A DNA stretch of 64,000 nt from Ephydatia muelleri. Its lineage: Eukaryota > Porifera > Demospongiae > Spongillida > Spongillidae. Below the pieces are notes generated by a model. The model did no database searches, had not been told where the DNA came from, and saw nothing but the letters and a program-made list of their open reading frames with translations. Location of the stretch: the NCBI GenBank assembly GCA_013339895.1, contig JABACO010000002.1, positions 10,500,020 through 10,564,019 of the forward strand, given 5' to 3'. The translations under genes were made by a program, and so were the position numbers. Below, one piece after another: positions 1 to 10,822 of this stretch (position 1 is the first letter of the stretch; each line of letters opens with the position of its first letter).

Positions 1-214
1 CTCGTGAAACTACACAGCATGGTATATGTTTTCCCTATACTAGATAGATGTTGTACGTGTGAGGGCCAAATAACTAGCTCCTAATATGGGGTCAAACTGT
101 GGCTTGTAACGTGCGTATTTTGATACTGTTCTGGGCCATATTGAGTATATATGTTGGGGCATGTATTCTATACAGCAATGCATTTTGGTTTTGTAATAAT
201 ATGCTTCTTTACAG

Positions 215-450
215 GGAGAAAAAAAGGTGCCGTTTCATGTCTCTATAGAACTGATGATCGGACTGGGCACTGCATATTTAGGCTGGACTGTAGAATAAAG
301 AAGAAGGCAAAGGATGCGCTACTAGTGCACATAACATTAGATAAAGTCAGTGTGTTTCCAGTCTCTTTTCCACCCGAAGACCTACCGTCAAAGAAGACTT
401 GGCATCTTGCCATGATGATGGCCTGTGTACGAGAACTATGCGGACTGCAG
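215..450 (+). CDS. Possible internal exon, unknown protein
   Basis: A stretch bounded by a pyrimidine-rich acceptor (ttctttacag) and a donor (ctgcag|gtgtta) stays open in one frame and reads as ordinary protein, for example CLYRTDDRTGHCIFRLD near its start and KKTWHLAMMMACVRELCG near its end. The open frame continues past the donor to a stop at 537. I do not recognise the family. It would belong to a plus-strand gene entering from the left edge, but no neighbouring exon was found. Chance is a real alternative because only splice-like ends and composition support it. Confidence 0.35.
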
Positions 451-623
451 GTGTTAATTGGCTGTGTTTCACATCCTTCTACTCTGGTTCAATTGGCACA
501 CCTGGTCAAATGTAGGAAGATCTTGGCTAGCATCTGAACTGGGGGTGAAAACGTGCTACTCTAAGGATACTGGAGCAATGCACCTCTGGGAGCATTGGTG
601 CAGGTGAGAAGCATGTCGGGAAT

Positions 624-962
624 TTGCAACCAGCTGGGAGCAGCTGGAAGCAGCTAGGGCAAACAAACATATTGTGCTCACTAAGCCACTTAGATGGTAC
701 AATCCCAGGGAGGGCACCTTTTGCGTGGAGGGTCATGTGGTTGTGTCACATGGATGGAGCTATATGTGCAGGGCAACTCTCTACGATGCATTGCTTCCTG
801 ATGGTTGAAAGTCCTGAAGAAGAAGCTTGGAGTGAGGAGGAAGGACCTGAAGACGAGGCCTGGTGTGAAGTGGAGGAGGAGGGAGGTCCTGAAGAAGAGG
901 CCTGGTGTGGGGAGCAGGAAGGAAAAGCCTGGTGTGATATAAAGGGTAATGAAACCTCGTAA
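624..962 (+). other. Acidic Trp-containing repeat ORF, doubtful coding
   Basis: This short open frame contains four imperfect repeats of an acidic EEAW(C/S)-type motif at about 800-940, made by a GAG-rich DNA repeat. No domain is recognised and no splice context was found. It may be a purine-rich repeat that happens to be open. The rest of 540-1560 shows no gene I can support. Confidence 0.2.
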
Positions 963-1798
963 TTGAACTGGGTAGGAGCTTGTTGGGGGAACGCGGGAAA
1001 ACGCAGCTCCTGTTGAAGATATAAGAAGTGGAGAAGAATGGTTCGGCGGGGATCGCTGCGACAATGCGGGTGGTGAATGCGGTCGAGGAGACGTAGAGAT
1101 TGTGACCAGCTGCTGTGAATGTTGAAGAGGCATTGCGGTGAATGTGTTAGTTGACGGTGAAGCACTGAAGCTGCGACGATGAGGAATTTGGAGGCTGATT
1201 ATCCGAAGGAAACGGTTCCGATGGCGGATTCTCTGAGTCGGATAACGCTTGGGACGATGAAATTAAGTTCATACACTTTCCACGACGACAAGGATAGCAA
1301 TCAGAACACACAAACTTCTTTCTAGCACACGAACAACCTTTACATCGGGCATTGCTTCCGTTGCATTTTCAGCAAGGCATCTTGTAGGAATTAAAGATGA
1401 TGCTGAACGGTCGTAGCGGTTGGGAATCCGCTGTCGCGTATAGATTCGGTCCAACCTGAGTACCGTGACATGGCCAGTCTACACGTACCAATCGTAGCGG
1501 AAAATGTGGTCCAAGGAACGAGGATAGTACTGGTGGACCTGAGAACTCAAAAGGACAGCCAACCGCGCGCGTTTTCAATTATTATTATTTATTATTATTC
1601 TATAATTCACCATTATTATACCACATATAAATATGCAAGCAACACTCATGCTCAAAGAGGGATACAGTCCTGGACAGGATAGCTCTCGCTAGCTCTGATG
1701 AGAGCCAGGCCAAGCCTACCATACAAACTGGTGGTGGCTTTGGAAAGGGACCAGCCCATTCTTTATTATTATTATTATTATTATTATTTTATCATAAT

Positions 1799-2115
1799 TA
1801 TATGTATGAGCAGGGAATACACAAAACAATAATAAATACACAATATTCAACGAGCCCCTGCAGCGTGAGCAAGCAGCGCCTGTGCATTCTGTCGCATCAA
1901 GACAACTGACAGGTGTTTCCATGTTTGCCCATTTGAGCGAATTGCTGAGTTTGCACCAGAGACAATCACGCTCGGCAGCACTAAATGAACTATATTGCCA
2001 CCTGTCAGTTGTCTTGATGCGACAGAATGCACAGGCGCTGCTTGCTCACGCTGCAGGGGCTCGTTGAATATTGTGTATTTATTATTGTTTTGTGTATTCC
2101 CTGCTCATACATATT
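1799..2115. mobile_element. Foldback (inverted-repeat) element
   Basis: Two arms of about 115 bases (1799-1915 and 1999-2115) are near-perfect inverted copies separated by about 83 bases. Each arm holds a gagcaagcagcgcctgtgca segment or its complement. ATT microsatellite lies on both outer sides (about 1762-1790 and 2146-2160). Long arms, a short spacer and no transposase suggest a foldback or MITE-type element inserted in, or carrying, ATT repeats. Confidence 0.75.
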
Positions 2116-2159
2116 ATAAAAATTGTTATTTTGATTATTATATTTAATTATTATTATTA

Positions 2160-3400
2160 TCAACAATAACATGTACACACAGACATACAAAAATCAGTAA
2201 GATGGTGGCATTAACCTGGCTAGGATTGATGTAGCATTTGCCCTAACCAGTTGTAAGTTAAGGCGGCCATAAATGTCAATGAGGGTTACAGATTATTATT
2301 ATTATTTAATATTTCATAATGAATACCTAGAAGCTACAGTTCAACTCTAAACAATCACTATTGATAAAGTTATCCTGGAACACTTCTTCTGTTCAATGTA
2401 TAGTATTCACATTTCAATACACTCACATTTCAATACACTAAGACGTCAGCCGTGCATGAACGCAGCGGTAGACGTCAGCCGTACCTTTACAGCTATACAT
2501 CTGAACCCGCTTATCAGGAAGCACTATATTGTTCACGATCTATTATCCCTTCACAAATGTTACCGCGTGCATTCGTGTACATCAAATAACCTTTCGCGCT
2601 TCTATACATTAGCACTTACCCTCAGACATTTTGCAGTATAGGTCAAAAAGATAGAATACCCGACTATTTAAGGAATTGCCTTATATATGTTATTATTATT
2701 ATTATTATTACTGGGGCAGTTTCCGAGAAAATGTCATTATAAATGATACGACATTTTCTCGGAACTGTCCCTATTGTTATAATTATTCACACAAGCGAGG
2801 ATTTATATGCGTGAATTTCATAAGTAATGCCTCACGCAATAAGCCTTTTAGAAATTCATTAGTTGCCATTATTCTTAACTGATCAGGTCCGGGCGAGGAA
2901 GTCTACATACATCTTGATTAAATGCCATACGTTTTAGAGTATAGTACGCTGTATGCTTTCCGTTGTCGATTGCACTATGAATTACTCATTATCTTCACTT
3001 TAATGTATCGATGTGAATATATAGGTACAGATGCAATGGAATTGTTAGCAGCCATAGTTTGTAAATTATTGATTGGAATGTTAACATTCGAATTACTCTG
3101 CACGAGCATTCCTAGACAAAAAGAACACATATCTGGTGATGCAATGTGTTGGTGTTTAGGCTAGGGGCCTAAATATAGAAGGCTGCACCTGAGAAAACCA
3201 GATCAGTGTAGAATGTGCACAGCTTACGAACGAATATCTTTCTCCTGCGTCAATACCTACATACATGCACGTGCATGTCTCGCATTATGAAGGCAGTGGA
3301 TGTTCTCATCATTATATTTGAGAATCAGAAACCATGTTTAAGAGTTGGCGAATGGATTTTGATGCGTAATCCGTAAATGCACATGGAATGTGATGCAAAA
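2160..3400. other. Intergenic, short palindrome only
   Basis: AT-rich DNA with no gene I can support. An ATT run at about 2689-2710 precedes an imperfect inverted repeat (2713-2735 with 2750-2771, core gagaaaatgtc/gacattttctc). Two copies of gacgtcagccgt lie near 2442 and 2473. Confidence 0.5.
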
Positions 3401-3402
3401 AG

Positions 3403-3405
<3 letters not shown>

Positions 3406-3435
<30 letters not shown>

Positions 3436-3436
3436 A
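3406..3436. repeat. Poly-C tract
   Basis: A C homopolymer of about 30 bases follows aaaaaggt and ends in a C-rich stretch with single A and T interruptions. It is one of many long G/C runs in this window. Confidence 0.9.
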
Positions 3437-3701
3437 CCCCTCCCCTCCTCGGACAAAAGGTTTTGTTCTTCATGAGAGAGTGTGATGGCAATGGTTAATA
3501 GATAAGCCCATTGTGCACATGTGCTAGCTAGGTGCCTTTGTTGTTTGACTGCATCGTGACTGAGGCAGTGTTACTATACTGTATACATAATTATGCAAAG
3601 CGATAGATGTATATTTGAAATGATGTCATCGTAGGCACCTGGTATGCCCTGATATTGCACACATCTGCACTCTGATCTCGGATTGTAATCAACGGTACCA
3701 A

Positions 3702-3890
3702 GAAGCAGAGGGGGGTAGCACAACATTAAAATTAATCAAAATATTCATACTCATATACGATAACAGTTAATAAACACAATGAAGCAGAGGGGGGGTCAAG
3801 GGGGGGGGGGGGGGGGGGGGATTAATGCAAAAGAAATGAATAAAATAAAATTATTCATTCTCATATACGATAACAGTTATAATCACAATG
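3702..3890. repeat. Tandem duplication around a poly-G run
   Basis: The block carrying gaagcagaggggg and catatacgataacagtta appears twice in direct orientation, at about 3702-3783 and 3780-3890. A G run of about 20 bases (3799-3820) lies in the second copy. An ORF across the G run is judged spurious. Confidence 0.6.
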
Positions 3891-3899
3891 AACGCAGGG

Positions 3900-5470
3900 C
3901 TGAAGGATGGCTTCTCATGCGGCTTCACACAAAGTATAAGCCAATGAACTCAATGGACCAGCAATCGTACTGGAACAATTATAAAATACATTCTATTTGC
4001 ACAGACCTTTGCACCTCGAATTGTATACAGCATGTAAATAAGATATTATTGCATTTGTATAGTATATACAATATGAAGCATTTATATACATCCTATTGCA
4101 GTTATTGAACAAGTGTTTTCAGTTTTTTCTTTCAATTTCGTACAAAAACTCACACTCACAAACATTGTCACATACAGATGCATTCTATTCAATTTAATCC
4201 AAGCTTTCTTTTCCTCTGTATTATTGTATGCCTCGATTGTTTTTTTTTGACAACTACACTATGTGCATGTTGAGTTCCCTTATAGCTGGCTTTTCGTACT
4301 TGAAATAGAGCTCTTGAGAGACTGTACATACACGTACGAATGTGTAGCTAGCTACATGCACTGTCCCATAATGTCATTAATTGCAAAATGGCTACGTTTT
4401 TAGGCCAGATTTCTTTGAAGGCATTTTGTTAGCGATACACTGCACATTGGCACAGCAAGAAAGATCTCCTACGATAAAGTACTGATCGTACTACTCTCTT
4501 GTAAATTTCTGGGACATAGAAATCACGCAAAGCGAAATGGCTGACCTAACACAAAACAGTATAAAATATGGCGTCTGTATCGAAAACACCGTTTCCTTTT
4601 ACCGGACTAAAAATTCAACTCGAGCAAACGATGGGGAAACGGCCACTCTTTATATATACCACGATTCGTAACAATTCATAACCAAACGAGAGAGAAATTA
4701 ACCTAAAACTATAAATGGTAACTTGTTTACTATCCAAGATCGTAGTGAAACCAAAGTCCCGTGATGTGTAGTGTTTATGAATGCTAATTGACAAACAATT
4801 ATGTAGCAAACGTGCGTTGTCAGATTTGTATATCAATCAAAAACATTCAAGTGAACCAAATTCACATCAAGAAAAATTTTAGGATCAAGTACCACGATTT
4901 CCACTGTACATGGCTGCACCAACCAATCAAATAAATTTATTCGCCTTGCCACACATGTCTATCATCCTCTTGCATAGTCGGTAAACTTTTGGCAACCAAA
5001 TGTACCGATACGGTGGTCAGCTCTCTCATTGATGGCGTGGAAACTAAACCCTACGCTCAGTGGCGAGGTGGCCGGGGGGAGGGGGGGGGGGGATTGAAGA
5101 CATGGGCGATCGACTGATATAGACATGTAATTAAAAGGCAAATCACGTAAGCGCAAATCAGGAGCTGCTTATCGTAAATGGAAAAAGGCAAAAATTTATG
5201 AAGAACGAAAGTTAGGCTCTTTTATGCTGAAATTCTTGCAAACCACTTAAACTGACACGCTTGCAGTCCTAGACCTCACTTGTCACATTCGTAACGACCA
5301 CCCTGCAGTAGCCTTAGACCTCCCTTCTTTATACATTCATGACCATTCCTTGCCAACCATTTCATGTTTGGACATGCACATCTGTGATTACTCCTCCTTT
5401 TACGGGTACTCCAACTACTCCTGTTTGATGGCAACTCTTTATTGGAAAAACGTCAAAGCCTATCACCTGA
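3900..5470. other. Intergenic, nothing recognised
   Basis: No open frame with protein-like composition, no clear splice-bounded exon and no RNA gene was recognised here. A short G run occurs near 5080-5093. Confidence 0.4.
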
Positions 5471-5476
5471 CTAGCT

Positions 5477-6180
5477 TTGACGCCTTTTAGTATTGACAGC
5501 AATCCAGAGACTTTCTGCGTAGAAAAGCCTGCCATAACTCCCACTGTCGATGCATGTGGTTCCAAAGACCAATCATCAGTAATGTGCAATCAGTCTGATG
5601 AAATAATAACATTACCGGTAGAGCTTCAAGAGATCGTAGAAAAAATTACTGGGGTTATTGATCCAGCTAAATTGGTGAAATTAAAATTAAGCACGCCAGA
5701 GAAGGAGTACATTATTAAGAATGGACCGAATCAGCCAGATAAAAGTGTTCTTACATGTACTTCCAATAAAAGGCAGTCACATTCCAGACATTGTTCTCCA
5801 GAAGTTTTTTTACCATGCCGACGGTACCAAAAGACAATGGGTATCATATTCACCATCAAAGGATGCCCTTATTTGTCTGAGATGTATTCTGTTCAGCGAC
5901 GCCGCCTTGAGAAGACAAAACGTATGACCTAATCAAGGAATAGCTTTTACTTCGTTCGTGGAAAAGCAACATGGTTCGGTACTGCAACACGAAGCTTGTA
6001 CCTCACATAGGAATTCAATAGTTGACAAACCACATTCTTACGATCGAGCATTCGTTAAACCAGCAAGCTGAAGAAGTAGAGCTGACTCGCAGAAAGGCTG
6101 ACGTTGTGAGAAATACAACAATTCTAAAACGCATTGTGGACGCCATTATGTTTCGGGTCACCAAATGAAGGTTAGCTGCC
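5477..6180 (+). pseudogene. Decayed hAT transposase N-terminus (TTF-type zinc finger)
   Basis: Two overlapping frames together give the order typical of ZMYM/ZNF862-like hAT transposases: a YIIKNGPNQPD motif near 5710, then a W-x-x-Y-S-x-S-K-D-A block with two spaced cysteines near 5850-5890 (TTF zinc finger), then an LNQQAEEVELTRRKADVVRN helix near 6060-6110 and ILKRIVDAIMF near 6120-6150. Frame changes and stops separate these parts, and no DDE/RNase-H core or dimerisation domain follows. A hAT relic is the natural reading, and a domesticated gene is unlikely. It is not obviously the source of the hAT-type elements at 14.7 and 61.7 kb, since no ends match. Confidence 0.65.
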
Positions 6181-6464
6181 TATGAGAGATACTAAATGAT
6201 TGCGTTACATCATCACTTGATGAAATGCGCAATGCATCTTTCGATATCTTAGCGAAAATCGATGCAGCTGTTTCTGATTTGGGCACAATTGAGTGGCACT
6301 TTTCACGACTACAATGATCCATTACAACAAAAAAATGCATCAAACTACACCCACAAACACAGATATGCACACATAAAACGAAACACATATGCGTACACAA
6401 GCACACAAAACAGCATGCTTCAGCCCACGTTTAATACTGATGTGATCCAGGGTAGGTCAGCGAT

Positions 6465-6675
6465 CTTGACCTTTTTTTCCCCTTTTATTTCTTTATTCCC
6501 CTTTCTGTTTATTTCCCTTTCTTTTTTTCCCCTTTTTCCCTTTTTTTTGTCTTTTTTTGCCTTTCTTTTTTTTTCTTTTTTTTTACCACCTTTTTTTCCC
6601 TCCCATTTTCTCCCTTTCTTCTTTTTCTCCCTTCCCTCTCTCCTCCCTTTTCTCCCCTTTTTTTTATCTTTTAGT
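6465..6675. repeat. Polypyrimidine tract
   Basis: About 200 bases are almost purely C and T on the plus strand. ORFs on both strands here (Phe/Leu/Pro or Lys/Arg runs) are compositional artefacts. Confidence 0.9.
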
Positions 6676-7088
6676 TTTTGCAATACAAAAATAGTAATAT
6701 ACATAAATGAACAAACTGACACTTGCTCGTCCATGAGGCTGCACCCTTGTATTGAAGTGGCATTGCCCCTCTGTACAGCCATTGACAACCACTGCCAAAG
6801 ATGTTGGGAGGCAGTTTGATCTCTAGTAGATTATTGAAGAGAAAAGCATATCTCAGTATTACAAACATCAGATGTTAAATATGGCTGTGGTCTAAGTACA
6901 TATTTGGAGTATTTTTCTTCAGCTGAAAAAGCCGCTCCACCAGACCCACTGGTTGATCTGGCAAGATTGGCAGGTGGAAATGTAACTGGGCAAGTGGCAC
7001 GTATTCCCATTCCTGCACCATCAGAAAGATTCTACCTGCCCAGTCTAAACTTGTGGGTTGGAATATTTGCTGCACAAAGAGCCCCGTA

Positions 7089-7456
7089 CATGATCCCATC
7101 AATGGCTGCACAGCCATTATGCCATCAATGGTTGCACGGCAATTATGCCATCAATGGTTGCACAGCAATGATGCCATTGATGGCTGCACAGCAATGATGC
7201 CATCGATGGCAGCACAGCAATGATGCCATCAATGGCAGCACAGCAATGATGCCATCAATGTCTGCACAGCAATGATGCCATCAATGTCTGCACAGCAATG
7301 ATGCCATCAATGTCTGCACAGCAATGATTCCATCAATGTCTGCACAGCAATGATGCCATCAATGTCTGCACAGCAATGATGCCATCAATGTCTGCACAGC
7401 AATGATGCCATCAATGTCTGCACAGCAATGATGCCATCGATGGTTGCACAGCAGTG
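7089..7456. repeat. 26-bp minisatellite
   Basis: About 14 head-to-tail copies of a 26-base unit containing gcacagcaatgatgccatca. The outer copies are more diverged than the central ones, as expected for array turnover. Confidence 0.9.
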
Positions 7457-8045
7457 ATGCCAGGACTTAGGTCAACAATACTCAGGTTGGTGTACAGTCT
7501 ATCTCAGCTCCACACAAAATGGCAAGTATGTGGTTTACATATTGGAATGCTAAGGCATAGAGGCATAGACTTACAGCAATACCAACAGTATCATTCAATC
7601 AAAGACCAAGTGATGAGATTAGTAGAGCATTTAGCCAAGCACCCCATCAAGTAGGTGAGTAATCTGGTACACTAATCAAGCATTGATTTAACCACACTTT
7701 TCACTCAAAGTCCCTACAAACAACTTCAGCATCCCCTTTGATGTCAAAACCCAGTTGATGAGGAGCTAAAAGGATATACATTTCACCTTTTTTCCTGTTA
7801 GTCAATACAGCCTACGGCAATAGGCCTGATGCTACCATCCTTTGTTTATTGCTGGAGGGCTTATCAAATTAACACCAAGTGGCTGAATAAAGGGTGGTGT
7901 GTTTCCTACAAGAATAAACTTTATAAAAGAAGTGAGTGCAGCTGCAAGAGCCTGGCCACCTCCCCTTGCAGAATGTTATCAAAACACCACCTACAGGCTC
8001 ATTCAGAAACGTCCTCTAATTAAAACAATGTTCTACATGGAAATA

Positions 8046-8411
8046 TCATGCTTTCTGAGTAAGAAAGTTATCTAAGTATTGGATCAGGTCTGTTCCATAG
8101 TTGTTGGCCATGATCCAGTAAAGGGCTGAATAAAGATGCTTGAGGCTGAGTGGAGGCCAAAGGATATAGGCAAACATCCACACGATATCTCTTCCTCCAG
8201 TAGAGTCCAAATAGATCCCACTCCTCCGCAAGAATGGGCAATATATGGAAAGCAGCCTTGAGGTAGATCTTGGACGTATTGCATCCTCCCTCAAGGCAAC
8301 CACATCATCCACTGTTGAATAATGGAGAGTGTCAATGAAGCTATTGATACTGATGCCTTCTGGTACTGATGAGCACATGATGACTTGCCACTTTCCATTA
8401 GTCTTTGGCAC
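8046..8411 (-). pseudogene. DIRS-like reverse transcriptase fragment
   Basis: This minus-strand open frame of 121 residues follows the order of a tyrosine-recombinase retrotransposon RT: PKTNGKWQVIM (finger), SVPEGISINSFID, STVDDVVALREDAIRP, then an ALYWIMANNYGTDLIQYLDN stretch in which the catalytic Y-L-D-D is changed to Y-L-D-N. The segment between them is out of frame with the usual L-P-F-G-L block, so the enzyme is dead. No RNase H or recombinase follows in the adjacent 600 bases. Confidence 0.7.
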
Positions 8412-8519
8412 AGCTCCCAGCCTAGATGTTTTTAGGTTCTTTGGTGGGGCTCAGTGAATGGACCGAGGATGTGTGCTGTCTCAATCTTCTTCTCTAGCTC
8501 ACAATCTATAATGTGATTC

Positions 8520-9360
8520 AGCGCAGAAGTTGAGTTACATGTTGTGTAGGTAGATCTAGGTTCAGAGTAGTCCGCGGAAATTTCACTATTGATACCATTA
8601 AGCAGCCAGGAAACCCAGGTATTGTTGGGATGGTTATGTAGCCCTTGCTAACCACAAATGTTGAGTATTGTAGAGGTGTGTGAGCTCGCTGGAGCTCACG
8701 TAGATGTTGGCCTTGGGCAGGCAAGGGGCAGGATGTTGAGTGATCCCCTCCACAACCGGAATCCCAGCAATTGTGGGCAAAGTCGCTTCCTCTGGTACAT
8801 TTGCCATGGTTGAAGTGATCTCTTGGCCAGAGCTAGTGTGGGTGGTCCTCTCGCTGTGCTGGTGGATGGAGGTGGTCACTGGTTGAGCTGGTCCCTGATG
8901 GGTGCCAGGACTTATATTCAGCTGCAGTTGGGTGTGAAAGGAGTTACGAGTGACCCACCCCCAATGTGCCTTCCTTAGTAAACGTGAGGACTGAAGACTT
9001 GCTCCGTGCTGCAGCCTACCATAACAGCTTGTCGCACTTCAAGGCATATTGATGGTGTGGAGTATGCAGAGTAGAGCTGGCAAATCATTGTCTGGTACTT
9101 GGCCAGTTGCATCATATTACCACTAAGACTGTGTTCCACAAGCTCCCTAGGTAGCATGCCCATCACCTGCCTTTCCGCTTATTTGTGTCCAAATGCTTGG
9201 CCATCTATTAGCTTGTCTGAATTTATAAAAGCTCACATACTCACCATGTTTGATTTTGTTCACCTCCCATCTGTCTGGAGTGGGAGCGCAGATGATCATA
9301 TGAGAGTCCAATGATCCTGAACTGGAAACCGACATCAATGCTGGATTTGGACGCATTTGA
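8520..9360 (-). pseudogene. Gag-like upstream part of the same retroelement
   Basis: Broken minus-strand frames upstream of the RT fragment read like the first ORF of DIRS/Ngaro-type elements: KIKHGEYVSFYKF near 9230-9270, KYQTMICQLYSAYS near 9060-9110, and a Thr/Pro-rich stretch at 8634-8879. Order and strand agree with a single decayed element running from about 9.4 to 8.0 kb. The assignment rests on family resemblance and position. Confidence 0.4.
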
Positions 9361-9587
9361 ACTGCGGATACGAGCGACCCAATCGTGAGCTAGAGCGGCT
9401 AGACGTGGAGGTGGACAATGACCAGTTGCATGCTTGATGATTCCAAGTAGCTGGATTCAGACGTGGAAGAGGAAGAGCTGCTGCTGTGGCAACACGAAAT
9501 GCCTGCTACAGAGTGCTTGACCTGTTGTGGAGCGATTGCGTGATGGTGGTTTAGCTGGTCAATAGAACTTCCTCGCTTAGCGGTTCA

Positions 9588-9993
9588 CCAGGGAGGGAGG
9601 GAGGGAGGGAGGGAGGGAGGGAGGGAGGGAGGGAGGGAGGGAGGGAGGGAGGGAGGGAGGGAGGGAGGGAGGGAGGGAGGGAGGGAGGGAGGGAGGGAGG
9701 GAGGGAGGGAGGGAGGGAGGGGGAGGGAGGGAGGGAGGGAGGGAGGGAGGGATGGAGGGAGGGAGGGAGGGAGGGAGGGAGGGAGGGAGGGAGGGAGGGA
9801 GGGAGGGAGGGAGGGAGGGAGGGAGGGAGGGAGGGAGGGAGGGAGGAGGGAGGGAGGGAGGGAGGGAGGGAGGGAGGGAGGGAGGGAGGGAGGGAGGGAG
9901 GGAGGGAGGGAGGGAGGGAGGGAGGGAGGGAGGGAGGGAGGGAGGGAGGGAGGGAGGGAGGGAGGGAGGGAGGGAGGGAGGGAGGGAGGGAGG
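9588..9993. repeat. (GGGA)n microsatellite
   Basis: About 400 bases of GGGA/GGAG repeat with a few interruptions. Every ORF through it (Pro-Pro-Ser-Leu on one strand, Glu-Gly-Gly-Arg on the other) is an artefact. Confidence 0.98.
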
Positions 9994-9999
9994 ATCAAC

Positions 10000-10820
10000 T
10001 TGTTTATGCAAAAGCTATATGATACACATTTTTAAGTAAACATAATACTGTACAATATAAACAACACACACAATAATGCAGACCATACTTGTATCTACAC
10101 GCAATACAAAATGTATAGGTTCTGTTGCTATTCACATGCCATAATTATGAACTGTATGTATGCATCATACTTACACATCTATTTCACATGCTCATGTTAA
10201 GTATAACCTAACATGGAATCCAATTAAACCATTGAAAGAATGCAACCACTCACATGCCTCTCCACCCTATCACTTCATCAAGTCAACTGTTCCATCAGTA
10301 TCATATACTATTTACCCTTTAGTTGCCAAACCAGAATCTGTGTCTATAGCCCCGTACAATGGTCTGGAAACCTGTCAAGTACGACACACCTGGCATCAAT
10401 AGGTCCTGCTGAATGTATAGAGGAAGTGTCCACCCATGCATTGTCTCCTCCCATACATTCTCCTTCCAGGATATATAGTTTGATTGCTTCCACTGCCTCG
10501 TCTCCAGAGGTTTACACATTGTATATTTGGTCTGGGGACGAGACTACACAGCCACATGCACTTCACTACCAGAGTGGCCTCTCAACATAATCAGTTGTCA
10601 CTGCACTTTATCTTTTCAAGACCAGTGGACACCTCCCCTCACTTCTTCAAGACCTGTGGGCACCTCCCCTCACTCCAGTTAAGGTCCATCAAATGGCCAC
10701 ACTTCCTGAGTTCTAGTCATATTTTGTTCCAATATTATGGCCCATGACAAAGGACTTCTGGATGTTTACTGCACAAATGTAAATCTCTTTACAAAATTAA
10801 TTGTACAAAACATTATATCA
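10000..10820. other. Downstream flank of TRIM-NHL gene
   Basis: Non-coding as far as I can tell. It contains a short direct repeat (caagacc-gtgg-cacctcccctcac) near 10617-10675. It probably includes the 3' untranslated region of the minus-strand gene that ends at 10823. Confidence 0.4.
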
Positions 10821-10822
10821 CA

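Noticed and set aside
6262-6819. 185-codon Phe/Leu/Pro-rich ORF as a membrane protein
   Set aside because: It translates the polypyrimidine tract; hydrophobicity comes from composition.
9577-10039. Long ORFs on both strands (Pro-Pro-Ser-Leu and Gly-Gly-Arg-Glu repeats)
   Set aside because: Pure translation of a GGGA microsatellite; open in many frames at once.
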